Below are positions 7,797 to 17,515 of a stretch of DNA of 63,838 nt, piece by piece. Each line of letters opens with the position of its first letter. The stretch's first letter is position 1. The notes below the pieces were generated by a model that saw only the letters and a list, made by a program, of their open reading frames with translations, ran no database searches and was not told the DNA's origin. Source of the DNA: Flavobacterium panacis (lineage in GTDB: Bacteria; Bacteroidota; Bacteroidia; Flavobacteriales; Flavobacteriaceae); contig NZ_JANKMS010000019.1 in the NCBI RefSeq assembly GCF_024649945.1, forward strand, positions 1-63,838. Direction: 5' to 3'. The position numbers and the translations under genes were made by a program.

Positions 7797-10400
7797 TTAA
7801 GGATTCTTCTTCTTGAAAAGACCATTCAATAAGTCACTTGCTTTTTTAGTAACTTCTTGTGTTTTTTGTTCTTTTTCTGTTTTTGCAGCCTGCGTTGTGT
7901 CTTTTGCTTTTGTGTTTTTGTTGATTAAATCTGTCAACGCAGCAGTTCCTTTTTGTGTCAATTTTTCTTTCTGCTGATTTACCAATTGAGTAGTCAGGTT
8001 GGTTACAGCTGTCTTCATATCGGTACTGATTTTAGGATTCGAAAAATTACCAGTCAACACAGCGTTAATCGGAATATTATCCAGTTTTGCAGCATCAGCA
8101 GGAGATAATTTCGCAATTAAATTGTTGGCTTCAGTTCCTAGATATTTAGCAGGAACATCAAATTTCAGGTTGTAATTCATAGTTTGATCAAAACCGTGAG
8201 TTCCGCCCACTGTAACTTTAATATCTTGGTATTTAATATCAAAAGGTTTTATGTTTACTTTTCCATTATCAAAAGTTAAAGCTGCTTTAATATCGTTCAG
8301 GTTTACTTTGTTCAAATCGATAAATTTCACATTTGAACTCAAAGCGCTAAGCAAAGTTGAGTTTTGAGAATTAACAGTCGTAGAAAGCAATTGTCCAATT
8401 AAATCTCCAGAGATTGATTTTAAATCTGGAGTTAATTCTTTGGCATCCAAATTACCATTTAACTTAATAGTCGAATTTAATTTACCATTGATAATTCCAG
8501 CAATAGGAGCGATTTTTTTCATCATGTCCAACTGCGTAAAAGTCTGTGCAATATCAACCTGATTAAATCCAAGATTCATGTCAAAAGTTGGCACTTTTTC
8601 TTTAGTGGAAACCGCTCCGTTAAGACCGATAGATCCACCAAAAATATTGGTTTTAAAGTTTTCTAAAGTTGCTTTTTCATCTTTAATCAATAATTTTCCA
8701 GAAACATCTTTCAGTTTTAAATTGTCATACAAAACCGTTGTAGCTTTTGCGTTTAAAGTACAATTTAAGAATGCTGGAATCTTCATGGCTTCAGCTGGTT
8801 TTGCTGGAGTTTTAGTTTCTGTTTTTGCAGGCTCACCAGCCGTCATAAAATCATCAACAGCTAATTGGTTTGAGCTCATATTGAAGTTTCCTCTCAATTC
8901 TTGTTTTTTAAACATAAAACCGTAGAAATTTTCTAAAACTCCATTAATGCTGATATCACTTTTTCCGGTTGTAGCGTCAAATTGTTTTAAGTTGATTTTA
9001 CTAGGATTAAATTCTACCAACGCCGTGCTTATGTTCATAGATTTATTGTTTTCATCAGTATATTTAAATCCTGATAAACTCATAGTTCCAGCATTTTTAA
9101 TGTTTTGGTATTGACTTTTTTCTACAGAAGCCATATCAAAATTCGTGGTAACGTCAGCTTTTAAAATACCTGCAAGAGGTTTGTCCATTTTGATTGGATA
9201 AGCTTTTGAAAGATTAGCTAGGTTGATTGTTCCTTTCAAAGCGGCATCAACAATCGGATTTACAGTGATATTTTTGATATTCGCTTTAGCGTTAAAAACA
9301 TCCTGATCTATTCTGAAAGACAGTTTATCTAAGTTGACATACGTATCATTTAGAATACCAGTTTCATTTATGATTTTAGTGTCAATTACAATATTCTGAA
9401 CCGATTTTGGAAGATTCGGATATTGGAAAGAAGCATTGTTTGATGCTATTTCAATATTGAATTTAGGAACCGTAGTTTCTGTTAATTCTCCTTTTGCAAA
9501 ACCATTTACAGTAAAATCTCCGGTAGTCTTAACACCATCCAAGCTCGATGCATAAGCAGAAGGAATTAAACCTAAGAAATTGGTGAAAGAAGAAGTAGGG
9601 GTTTTAAACTTCAAATCGTAAATCTGCTTGTTTTCGGCCATTTGAATAAATCCATCAAATTCTAAAGGAAGCTGATTGATTAAAGCTTTGTTTTCTTTAA
9701 AAGTATATTTACTTTGATCCAAATCAATTCCAAGAATAGCGTCTAAAGTTAGTTTTACATCTTTCATGTAATTCATTTTATCCATGTCCAATGAAACTTT
9801 AGCAGTGGTTTTGGTATTCAAATCTAATTTCGAATTGGTAAAATCTCCAGTTCCTTCGTGATTTAAACTGTCAATTACCATTTTGATTTTAGAACCCTGA
9901 TCAATGTATCTGAAGGTAAAATTCTCAATTTTATAATTTTGGATTTTCAAAGAAAGTGGCTTGCTTGCTTCGTCTTTCTTATCTTCTTTTTTGTCTTTTA
10001 AAGCGATATCAAAGTTTCCAACACCATCTTTATTGAAAATAATATTTACTAATCCGTTTGTAGAACTAATTCCCTGAATGCTTAAAGGCTCTTCTTTTCC
10101 TTTGAAAAGTTCTTTCACACTCATTTTTAAATTTAATTCGCCTAAAGAAACCAACGTGTCGCCTTCAAAAGGAGCTTTGTTGATAATAACAAGTTTCTCG
10201 ATTCCGACAGTTGCATTTGGAAAATTTTTAAACAAACTTAAATCAGCATCTTTAAAGCTTACTTTAGCATCAACACTTTCGTTAATAGCTTCGACAATTT
10301 TGGCTTTAATCTGATCTTTAAATAAAAAAGGCAAGGCAAATAATGCGGCAACAAACACCACGATGACAATGGCACTTATTTTTAAAACTTTCTTTAGCAT
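7797..10400 (-). CDS. AsmA-like family envelope protein
   Basis: This 867-residue protein has one N-terminal membrane anchor (about 5-27) followed by long beta-rich repeats characteristic of the AsmA/TamB-like superfamily. The N-terminal AsmA signature KIVEAINESVDAKVSFKDADLSLFKNFPNATVGIEKLVI spans about 33-71, and the C-terminal AsmA_2 region is around residues 575-790. Such proteins are elongated periplasmic proteins implicated in lipid transport or outer-membrane biogenesis. The last 70 residues are lysine- and threonine-rich and probably disordered. A -7 box TATTTTTG (minus strand, 10451-10444) lies 44 bp upstream of the start. Confidence 0.9.
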   Translation of the reverse strand: MLKKVLKISAIVIVVFVAALFALPFLFKDQIKAKIVEAINESVDAKVSFKDADLSLFKNFPNATVGIEKLVIINKAPFEGDTLVSLGELNLKMSVKELFKGKEEPLSIQGISSTNGLVNIIFNKDGVGNFDIALKDKKEDKKDEASKPLSLKIQNYKIENFTFRYIDQGSKIKMVIDSLNHEGTGDFTNSKLDLNTKTTAKVSLDMDKMNYMKDVKLTLDAILGIDLDQSKYTFKENKALINQLPLEFDGFIQMAENKQIYDLKFKTPTSSFTNFLGLIPSAYASSLDGVKTTGDFTVNGFAKGELTETTVPKFNIEIASNNASFQYPNLPKSVQNIVIDTKIINETGILNDTYVNLDKLSFRIDQDVFNAKANIKNITVNPIVDAALKGTINLANLSKAYPIKMDKPLAGILKADVTTNFDMASVEKSQYQNIKNAGTMSLSGFKYTDENNKSMNISTALVEFNPSKINLKQFDATTGKSDISINGVLENFYGFMFKKQELRGNFNMSSNQLAVDDFMTAGEPAKTETKTPAKPAEAMKIPAFLNCTLNAKATTVLYDNLKLKDVSGKLLIKDEKATLENFKTNIFGGSIGLNGAVSTKEKVPTFDMNLGFNQVDIAQTFTQLDMMKKIAPIAGIINGKLNSTIKLNGNLDAKELTPDLKSISGDLIGQLLSTTVNSQNSTLLSALSSNVKFIDLNKVNLNDIKAALTFDNGKVNIKPFDIKYQDIKVTVGGTHGFDQTMNYNLKFDVPAKYLGTEANNLIAKLSPADAAKLDNIPINAVLTGNFSNPKISTDMKTAVTNLTTQLVNQQKEKLTQKGTAALTDLINKNTKAKDTTQAAKTEKEQKTQEVTKKASDLLNGLFKKKNP

Positions 10401-10519
10401 ATAATTAGATTTGAGGGTTTAATTTTTATAAAATCGACTCATGCAAAAATAGTTTTTTTTAGGAGAGTGCGAAGATAAAGTTTTCTTAAAATGTAAGAAT
10501 AATACTTATTTTGTTAAAT

Positions 10520-10556
10520 AAAAAAATCCGTCTGAAAGTATTTCAAACGGATTTTG
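10520..10556 (-). terminator. intrinsic terminator after the sppA-hydrolase unit
   Basis: On the minus strand AAAATCCGTTTGAAA pairs with TTTCAGACGGATTTT and runs into a T-tract, 18 bp past the hydrolase stop. Confidence 0.9.
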
Positions 10557-10573
10557 GATCTTGTTTATTTTAT

Positions 10574-11521
10574 TTATTTCTGAATAAATGAAACAATTTT
10601 CTCGACAAGGCTCTCCGACAACGGAAGTGTTTCATTATTGTAACTTGCCATGTTTGCATTTTGATCGCCATCAATGATTTTCATCATGTGATTCATTTTG
10701 TCAATAATGGCCATTTCAGCATTTTTATTGGCTTTAGATAAATTTTCGGCATCTTTAACGCCAATCTGTAAATCATTATTCCCCTGTAAAATGAGAACCG
10801 GAATTGTCAGTTTACTGATTTCTGTTTGCGGATTGTATTTGAACCACGAAATCAGATAAGGTTGAACGCTTGGTCTGAAAAGAGCATTCAGCATTGGGTC
10901 TACTTTTTTAACTTCAAATCCGTTCTTTAAACTGTCAATGATTGGGAAAGTCATATCGTTCAATTGTTTCATTGATTTTGCAGCAATCTGTGTTTTTATA
11001 ATTTGATCTGCTGGTTCGCCTGCGCCTGCAATCGAAATAAATTTGTCTGCTTTTGCACTGGAAACCATTCCGATTAAAGCTCCTTCGCTATGACCAATTA
11101 TGATAATTTTGGAAAAACGTTTGTCTTGTTTTAAATAATTAATCCAGCTTTTGGCATCCTGAATATAGTTTTCAAAAACCAGATTGCTTTCAGATCCGCC
11201 GGCTGCTTTACTTTCGCCAATAGCTCTTTTATCGTATCGCAAAGATGCAATTCCGTTTTTAGCTAAATTTTCAGCCAGCATCTTCAGGGAATTGTTTTTC
11301 ATCATCGGATTATTTCCATTTCTGTCTGTTGGACCAGAACCAGCAATAATTAAAGCCACTGGAAATTTCTGTGTTAAGTCTGGTGTCGTCAACGTGCCGT
11401 ACAATTGATCATTATTGATTTTAAGTACTGCTGGACTTTCCTTAAATGTAATTTCTTTTTTGGTTTGAGCATTTAAAACACTCAAAAACAAAACCGTTAA
11501 AAAAAGAATTATCTTGTTCAT
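10574..11521 (-). CDS. secreted alpha/beta hydrolase
   Basis: A 315-residue protein with a signal peptide (MNKIILFLTVLFLSVLNAQ) and a complete alpha/beta hydrolase core. The oxyanion region is LIIAGSGPTDRNGN (58-70), the nucleophile elbow is GHSEGA with S145, the acid is D250 in LILQGNND, and the base is H278 in KMNHMM. The substrate is unknown; the family includes periplasmic esterases and acyl hydrolases. It starts 7 bp after the sppA stop and is followed by a strong terminator, so it is the second gene of an sppA operon. Confidence 0.92.
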   Translation of the reverse strand: MNKIILFLTVLFLSVLNAQTKKEITFKESPAVLKINNDQLYGTLTTPDLTQKFPVALIIAGSGPTDRNGNNPMMKNNSLKMLAENLAKNGIASLRYDKRAIGESKAAGGSESNLVFENYIQDAKSWINYLKQDKRFSKIIIIGHSEGALIGMVSSAKADKFISIAGAGEPADQIIKTQIAAKSMKQLNDMTFPIIDSLKNGFEVKKVDPMLNALFRPSVQPYLISWFKYNPQTEISKLTIPVLILQGNNDLQIGVKDAENLSKANKNAEMAIIDKMNHMMKIIDGDQNANMASYNNETLPLSESLVEKIVSFIQK

Positions 11522-11528
11522 CTTTCAA

Positions 11529-13286
11529 TTAATATATATTGATTCCGTAAGGCATTATCGCCTGAACTCCTTTTTGTTTTTGAAATCTCTTTACCTGCTC
11601 AATAAGCATGTAGTTTTCTTCTCCAATTTCTTCTTTTATAAAAGCTTCTTTAGATTTTGCAAAAGGAAGGTTGGAAATTAAATCATTAAAAGTTTTTTCG
11701 TATTCCGGATAATTCTGAGTTCTGTATTTTTTGATTTTAGCAATTTTTGCAGCTTCAGCAATAGCGGCATTTAAACCACCAATTTTATCCACCAATCCTA
11801 ATTTTAAGGCTTCTGTGCCAGACCACACTCTACCTTGTGCAATGGCATCGACCTGATCAAAAGTCATTTTACGTCCTTCTGCAACATGAGTTACAAAAGT
11901 GTTGTATATTTTTTCAACTCCTTCTAAAGTGAAAGCTTTGAACTTTTCATCAACAGGCACAAACGGACTGTAGTTTGCTGAATTTTCATGCGTTTTAACT
12001 TGCTCAGAATTAATTCCTAATTTATTAGCCAAAGGGCTAAAGTTTGGAAGCATTCCGAAAACGCCTATAGATCCTGTGATCGTATTGTTTTCGGCGAATA
12101 TTTTGTTAGCGTTGCAGGCAATATAATAACCTCCAGAAGCAGCATAATTCCCCATAGAAACCACAACTGGTTTTACTTTTTTAGTGATTTCAATTTCTCT
12201 CCAGATCAAATCAGAAGTTAAAGCACTTCCACCTGGGCTGTCAATTCTAAGAACGATTGCTTTTACATCGTCATTTTTTCTTGCTTCTTGTAAAGAGCGA
12301 CGCATTGAGCCTTCTCCGATACTGTTAACATCTCCTTCGCCACCTGTAATTTCTCCCTGAGCATAAATAATCGCAATTTGATCGTTGGCAGTATTGGTCA
12401 AAGCAGTTGTAATGTTGTTTTGAGTATAGTCTAAAATCGAAATTTTGTTGTAATCTTCGTCTTTCTCTACTTTTAATGCTTTTCTGATGGCATCATGATA
12501 AACATCTTCATAAGCTATAATGTCAACTAAACGCTGTTCTTTTGCCATTTCTGGAGTTTTGGCTAAAAGACCATTTGCAATTTCGTTTAATTTTGGCAAC
12601 GGAATATTTCTGCTTTTTGAAATGTCTGCAGAAACAGTAGCCCAAATAGAGTTCAACAGAGCCGTTGTTTGTTCTCTATTGGCATCACTCATTTTATTTT
12701 CTAAGAAAGGTTCAACGGCACTTTTGTACTTTCCGTGACGAATTACTTCCATATGAATTCCTGATTTGTCCTGAAAATCCTTAAAAAACATTACTTCAGA
12801 CGAAAGACCTTTAAAGTCCAGATCACCTGCTGGATTGATATAAATTGTATTGGCAACAGAATTTAGATAATATTCTTTTTGGGAATAAGTATTGGCATAA
12901 GCCCAGACAAATTTTCCTGATTTTTTAAAACTTTCAAGTGCATTTCTTAAGTCCTTATATTGAGCAAGACCAAGAGAAGATTGATCATTTAAAATAGAAA
13001 TCCCTTTTATATTATCATCAGTTTTAGCTGCTTCGATAGCATTAAGAACATCTGTCAGACCAATTCCTTTTTTATCAGAGAAAGCCGTTACCCAAGGGTC
13101 TCTATATTTTCCAGCATAGTCATTTTTGATTTCTTTTAAATTTAATTCAATAACAGAATCAGATTTTACAGAGACTTTGTCATCTCCGCCAAAAAGTGTG
13201 GCAATAAAGATTGCTCCAAAAAAGAAGAGCATGATAAATACAAAAATACCAATTACTGTGGCGAGTACATTTCCTAAAAACTTCAT
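11529..13286 (-). CDS. sppA: signal peptide peptidase SppA, 67K type
   Basis: A 585-residue membrane-anchored serine protease (transmembrane helix about 8-31) that degrades cleaved signal peptides. The two-domain long form is complete. The catalytic lysine is K188 in the GKYKSAVEPF motif of the first half, and the catalytic serine is S384 in YAASGGYYIA of the second half, matching the Lys/Ser dyad of E. coli SppA. A -7 box TATATTTG on the minus strand (13383-13376) lies about 90 bp upstream. It is divergent from the folK fusion and forms an operon with the hydrolase. Confidence 0.95.
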   Translation of the reverse strand: MKFLGNVLATVIGIFVFIMLFFFGAIFIATLFGGDDKVSVKSDSVIELNLKEIKNDYAGKYRDPWVTAFSDKKGIGLTDVLNAIEAAKTDDNIKGISILNDQSSLGLAQYKDLRNALESFKKSGKFVWAYANTYSQKEYYLNSVANTIYINPAGDLDFKGLSSEVMFFKDFQDKSGIHMEVIRHGKYKSAVEPFLENKMSDANREQTTALLNSIWATVSADISKSRNIPLPKLNEIANGLLAKTPEMAKEQRLVDIIAYEDVYHDAIRKALKVEKDEDYNKISILDYTQNNITTALTNTANDQIAIIYAQGEITGGEGDVNSIGEGSMRRSLQEARKNDDVKAIVLRIDSPGGSALTSDLIWREIEITKKVKPVVVSMGNYAASGGYYIACNANKIFAENNTITGSIGVFGMLPNFSPLANKLGINSEQVKTHENSANYSPFVPVDEKFKAFTLEGVEKIYNTFVTHVAEGRKMTFDQVDAIAQGRVWSGTEALKLGLVDKIGGLNAAIAEAAKIAKIKKYRTQNYPEYEKTFNDLISNLPFAKSKEAFIKEEIGEENYMLIEQVKRFQKQKGVQAIMPYGINIY

Positions 13287-13424
13287 AAGTATATTTTTTT
13301 AATAAGTAGCGAAAAAGGGCAAAATGTTACAAATTAGAGATCTAAAATTTATAAGTAAATCCAGACGTCGTTTCACAAATATATTGGTTAATTCTAAAAT
13401 AGTTTTAGTTAATTTGCATTAATT

Positions 13425-14558
13425 ATGAAATTACAGCATCAAGTCGTTTTATCGATAGGCAGCAACCAGGGCAGCAGACTAGAAAACATTCAAAAATGTA
13501 TTGATTTAATCCATCAAAATGTTGGGACTGTTATTCAGGTTTCCAAACTTTATGAAACGCCAGCATGGGGTTTTGAAAGTGATGCTTTTTACAATTGTGC
13601 ACTTCTTTTGCATACTAATTCTTCAGCTCACAAAATACTGAATCAGGTTTTAAAAGTTGAAAAAGAATTGGGTAGAATTCGTTCTAATCAGGAGGGATAT
13701 CAATCCAGAATTATAGATGTAGATTTGATTGTTTTTGATGATGAAATTATTAATTCGGAGAAACTTCAAGTTCCTCATCCTTTAATGCAGAACAGAAATT
13801 TTGTTTTGCTTCCGATGCAGGATTTGAAATTGAACTGGAAACATCCTGTTTTGCAAAAAACAATTTCAGAATTGCTTGCCATTACGCCAGATGAAAGTGT
13901 TTGTACCATAGTTCAGAATTTAGAAAATCCGCTTGAAGGAATTCCTTTAAATCAGTTTAATTATATTTCTTTTGAAGGAAATATTGGTGCAGGAAAAACT
14001 ACTTTGGTACATAAAATTGCAGAAGATTTTAATGCCAAAACAGTTTTGGAAAGATTTGCTGATAATCCGTTTCTTCCTAAGTTTTATAAAGATCAAAACA
14101 GATATGCTTTTCCGCTTGAAATGTCTTTTCTAGCAGATCGTTATCAGCAATTATCAGATGATTTGGCACAGTTTGATTTGTTTAAAGATTTTATTGTAGC
14201 TGATTACCATATTTTTAAATCATTGATTTTTGCTAAAATTACGTTGCAGGAAGACGAATATCGTTTGTACAGAAATCTCTTTGATATTATTTATAAAGAA
14301 ATGCCAAAGCCTGATTTATATGTTTATCTCTACCAAAATACGGAACGACTTTTACAAAACATAAAAAAACGCGGACGTAACTACGAACAAAATATTGAAG
14401 CTTCTTATTTAGAAAAAATCAATAATGGTTATTTGGAATACATCAAATCTCAAACGGATTTAAATGTTTTAATTATAGATGTTTCTGATCGCGATTTTGT
14501 CAAAAGACATGAAGACTACATTTTTATTTTAAATGAAATTAAGAAAAAGCTTAATTAG
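13425..14558 (+). CDS. folK: FolK (HPPK) fused to a deoxynucleoside kinase
   Basis: A bifunctional 377-residue protein. Residues 1-160 are 6-hydroxymethyl-7,8-dihydropterin pyrophosphokinase: VVLSIGSNQGSRLENI, the LYETPAWG substrate loop and the R-x-RIIDVDLIVFDD magnesium and ATP site (94-106). Residues about 180-377 are a P-loop deoxynucleoside kinase of the dAK/dGK type: GNIGAGKT at 185-192, then LERFADNPFL, LEMSFLADRYQQL and KRGRNYE near 310. The fusion joins folate synthesis to deoxynucleoside salvage; it is known in Bacteroidota. A weak -7 match (TTAATTTG, 13409-13416) lies only 8 bp before the ATG, so the mRNA may be nearly leaderless. Confidence 0.94.
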   Translation: MKLQHQVVLSIGSNQGSRLENIQKCIDLIHQNVGTVIQVSKLYETPAWGFESDAFYNCALLLHTNSSAHKILNQVLKVEKELGRIRSNQEGYQSRIIDVDLIVFDDEIINSEKLQVPHPLMQNRNFVLLPMQDLKLNWKHPVLQKTISELLAITPDESVCTIVQNLENPLEGIPLNQFNYISFEGNIGAGKTTLVHKIAEDFNAKTVLERFADNPFLPKFYKDQNRYAFPLEMSFLADRYQQLSDDLAQFDLFKDFIVADYHIFKSLIFAKITLQEDEYRLYRNLFDIIYKEMPKPDLYVYLYQNTERLLQNIKKRGRNYEQNIEASYLEKINNGYLEYIKSQTDLNVLIIDVSDRDFVKRHEDYIFILNEIKKKLN

Positions 14559-14563
14559 TCAAT

Positions 14564-14666
14564 ATGCCAATTAGATAATTAGATAATTTTCCAGTTATGC
14601 TGATAAATTTTCTAATTATCAAATTTTCTAATTGCTACATTATTTTATTGCCACATTTTCTAATTG
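14564..14666. repeat. AT-rich simple repeat cluster (TTAGATAATT / TTTTCTAATT)
   Basis: About 100 bp between convergent genes are made of imperfect copies of AATTAGATAATT and its complement AATTATCAAATTTTCTAATT. Related words occur at 31603-31640 and 50215-50240. It can fold back on itself and may act as a weak bidirectional terminator. No gene is seen. Confidence 0.6.
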
Positions 14667-14671
14667 AAAAC

Positions 14672-16861
14672 CTATCTCTTCAAGGTAAAATGACCTCTTA
14701 AAACAGGCATCGAATCATCTACTTTTAAGGCATACCAATAATCAGAAGCGGGAAGCGGAACTTGATTTAAAGTGCCATCCCAGCTCATTTTTAATCTGCT
14801 TAACTGTGCAATCATTTTACCGTAACGATCAAAAATAGTAACTTCTGCTTGAGGATAATTTTCCATTCCAGTTACTTCCCAAACATCATTAAAAGTATCG
14901 TTGTTTGGAGTAAAGAATGGAGGAAAAACGAGTACTACAAATTGTTGTGTGACTTGTCCGCATCCACTTTTTTCTCGTGCATAAGCCGTTTGCAGCCCAC
15001 CAGGAACGTCATAAAAAATGGTAGAATCCTGATAGTTGATTCCGTCTACAGAATATTCAAAGTAATTTTCTGTTTTAATGGGATAAATAATAGCTCTGGT
15101 TCCTTCCACGTCAATACGATTAATCTGTGGAATTTTATGTTCTTCAACAATAATAGTTTTTCTACTTGTACAGTTTTCAGGCGACGGACTTGTAACGTCG
15201 ACAGTATAAGTTCCTCCTGTAGTAGCAACGGTGGTTTGATTTGTTACTCCATTAGACCATAAATAAGTCATTCCTGAAACTCCAGCGTCTAACGTTAGGG
15301 TTTCCGACTGACATAAAATTAAAGTTTCATCGGTTACTGTTGGTGGTGTGTAGATTATAATATCGACAGGAATTCGAGTAGGATTGATGCATCCATTATT
15401 TGAAGCTTCTGCATAATAAGTGGTGTTAGAGGAAATGGCAGGAGTTGCGAAATTAGTTCCCGAGAAAACACTTGTGCCACCCGTTGATGATGTAAACCAG
15501 TTAATTGTTCCGATGTTTGAAGAAGCTTCGAGTGTTACGCTTCCTGTACCGCATCTGGAAACAGTTGTATTTGTTGCGACTGGCACATTTGGAGTGTGAT
15601 TTATTGTGGCGACAACTGGCTTACGGTTTGATTCGCAACCGGCATCAACGTAATAAGTTGTCGTAGTTGTGATTGGTGGTGTGTTATAGGTGTTTCCGGT
15701 AGTTAGTAAATTTCCGCCAGTTGCAGAATCGTACCAGCTGATTGTTGCTCCTGTAGCTGCCGTTGCACTAAGGGTAAAACTTCCAAAATCACAAGCTGGA
15801 TTCGGATTAGCAGCTGGGTTTGCTACAGGTATAGTGATTTTGGTACTTGCAGCGATTTCTAAAGGCGTTTCACCAGGCATTCCACCGTATTCCACAACAT
15901 AACCTTTTGGTTGGTAATCACCTGAAGCACCTCCTGTGTTTGATAAATCATTCCATGAGCCTCTTATTCCAACTCCAGGCTGTGTAATATGTGCATAATC
16001 TTCATCACCTTGTTGATTTGGTTCGCCAGTATTCCAAAATGCAAAATTTGGAGTTGAGCCATTTGCATTTCCATTCCAGAAAATCGTTCCGGCTTCTGGT
16101 CCGGTAACCCATTTCCATACGCCTTCAGTTTCGGCATCGCTTCCTCCAATCCAACCTGTTCCAGAGGCTTGTTCGCCAATTAATTTTGCTTCGTCAGCAG
16201 ATAAAATAGTGGCCAAATATCCTTGAAGACCATAATAGGTACTAGCTGCAGCTAAATCACGTGCATTTGTCCAGGTAACGCCTAAGTTGGGAACAAATAA
16301 ATAATAATGTCCTGTAGAGGGTAAAAAATTTGCTTGCCCGATAGTAATTGAAAATGTTCTTGTGCCGCTGGCAGTATCAGATGGATTGGTAAACATAACA
16401 TCTTTTACTGCCGAAATAAAATCAGCATAAGGAACTTCAGTAGCAGGATTTGTTCCTGATAATTGTAGTTTTCCAGAGGTGACATCCCAACTACTCACAA
16501 TACTGGGATGCAAGGTCGGATTTGCAAGTTCTAATCGGTCTAAACCACTTGAATATCCTGATGAAATCTGAATGTAAATTACTTGTGTACCGTTTTCAGA
16601 AGCGTCATGATTAATCGTAAAATCTGTTACAATATTTATCGACGTTTGTGGACAGTAAAGTTGATCGCCCTGTGCAATAAGTTTTGGAGGATCAATTACA
16701 AAATTAGTTTTCTTTTGCTTTTTGACTTTTAGATTTATGAAAGGTTTTGGTGTGTATGTAGTGTTTTTGTTAAAAGTTTTTGAATTTTCTTTTGAATGAG
16801 AAAAATTAAAACTTAAAACGGATAATAAAGTGAAAATAATTGTTAATTTGATATTTTTCAT
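14672..16861 (-). CDS. T9SS type B secreted protein with C-type lectin and Ig-like domains
   Basis: A 729-residue secreted protein with a signal peptide (about 1-22). After a beta-rich N-terminal domain there is a C-type lectin-like domain at 185-327 (WIGGSDAETEGVWKWVTG, FWNTGEPNQQGDEDYAH, GYVVEYGG). At least two CHU_C-associated Ig-like repeats follow (YDSATGGNLLTTGNTYNTPP; FTSSTGGTSVFSGTNF), then another beta domain. The end (about 645-729) is the gliding motility-associated type B sorting signal: FFTPNNDTFNDVWEVTG, VTIFDRYGKMIAQL, WDGT. It should be exported by the type IX system and stay at or leave the cell surface; carbohydrate binding is inferred from the lectin fold only. Confidence 0.93.
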   Translation of the reverse strand: MKNIKLTIIFTLLSVLSFNFSHSKENSKTFNKNTTYTPKPFINLKVKKQKKTNFVIDPPKLIAQGDQLYCPQTSINIVTDFTINHDASENGTQVIYIQISSGYSSGLDRLELANPTLHPSIVSSWDVTSGKLQLSGTNPATEVPYADFISAVKDVMFTNPSDTASGTRTFSITIGQANFLPSTGHYYLFVPNLGVTWTNARDLAAASTYYGLQGYLATILSADEAKLIGEQASGTGWIGGSDAETEGVWKWVTGPEAGTIFWNGNANGSTPNFAFWNTGEPNQQGDEDYAHITQPGVGIRGSWNDLSNTGGASGDYQPKGYVVEYGGMPGETPLEIAASTKITIPVANPAANPNPACDFGSFTLSATAATGATISWYDSATGGNLLTTGNTYNTPPITTTTTYYVDAGCESNRKPVVATINHTPNVPVATNTTVSRCGTGSVTLEASSNIGTINWFTSSTGGTSVFSGTNFATPAISSNTTYYAEASNNGCINPTRIPVDIIIYTPPTVTDETLILCQSETLTLDAGVSGMTYLWSNGVTNQTTVATTGGTYTVDVTSPSPENCTSRKTIIVEEHKIPQINRIDVEGTRAIIYPIKTENYFEYSVDGINYQDSTIFYDVPGGLQTAYAREKSGCGQVTQQFVVLVFPPFFTPNNDTFNDVWEVTGMENYPQAEVTIFDRYGKMIAQLSRLKMSWDGTLNQVPLPASDYWYALKVDDSMPVLRGHFTLKR

Positions 16862-16903
16862 TTGCTAAAAATATCAATTAATTAAGAATAAAAAAATAAA
16901 ATT

Positions 16904-17440
16904 TTATTTAGGCCAATTCATTTTTTGAAATAAGTCCCAAACAACAATTCCGGCGCTTACAGCAATATTAAGAGAGTGTTTAGTTCCAAGCTGTGGAATT
17001 TCGATACAACCGTCGCATATTGCTACAGCTTCTTGGGCAACACCAAAAACTTCGTTTCCAAAAACCAAAGCATATTTTTGATTTTTTTCAATTTTGAAAT
17101 CCTGAAGAAAAACAGCACTTTCAACTTGTTCTATCGCCATTGTCAGGACATTTTCTTTTTTTAGGTTTTCAATAACTTCCAAAACGTTTTCGTGATGTTC
17201 CCATGCTACGGTTTCGGTTGCACCCAGAGCGGTTTTATGAATTTCTTTGTTAGGAGGAGTTGCGGTAATTCCGCATAAGATTATTTTTTCAACCAAAAAT
17301 GCATCCGCAGTTCTAAAAACAGAGCCGATGTTGTGTAGACTTCGAATATCATCTAAAACTAATATTAAAGGTGTTTTTTCAGATTTCTTAAAATCCTCAA
17401 TAGATTTACGGTCTAATTCGCTGTTTTCGAGTTTTCTCAT
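16904..17440 (-). CDS. TrmH/SpoU family RNA 2'-O-methyltransferase
   Basis: A 178-residue SPOUT enzyme with the three family motifs: motif 1 LVLDDIRSLHNIGSVFRTADAF (about 27-48), motif 2 YALVFGNEVFGV (about 127-138) and motif 3 CIEIPQLGTKHSLNIAVSAGIVVWDLF (about 147-173). These form the trefoil-knot S-adenosylmethionine site. It lacks an N-terminal L30-like substrate domain, so it is a minimal tRNA-methylase-like form; the exact RNA position is not predictable. It lies downstream of DUF1573 on the same strand, separated by a terminator. Confidence 0.92.
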   Translation of the reverse strand: MRKLENSELDRKSIEDFKKSEKTPLILVLDDIRSLHNIGSVFRTADAFLVEKIILCGITATPPNKEIHKTALGATETVAWEHHENVLEVIENLKKENVLTMAIEQVESAVFLQDFKIEKNQKYALVFGNEVFGVAQEAVAICDGCIEIPQLGTKHSLNIAVSAGIVVWDLFQKMNWPK

Positions 17441-17461
17441 TGGTGTTTAAATTCTAGTCAT

Positions 17462-17493
17462 AAAAAAAGCTTCCAAAGATAAGGAAGCTTTTT
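17462..17493 (-). terminator. intrinsic terminator after the DUF1573 gene
   Basis: AAAAAGCTTCC / GGAAGCTTTTTTT on the minus strand sits 23 bp past the DUF1573 stop and 22 bp before the methyltransferase start. Confidence 0.9.
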
Positions 17494-17515
17494 GATTATT
17501 TATGTGTTTTTCAGA

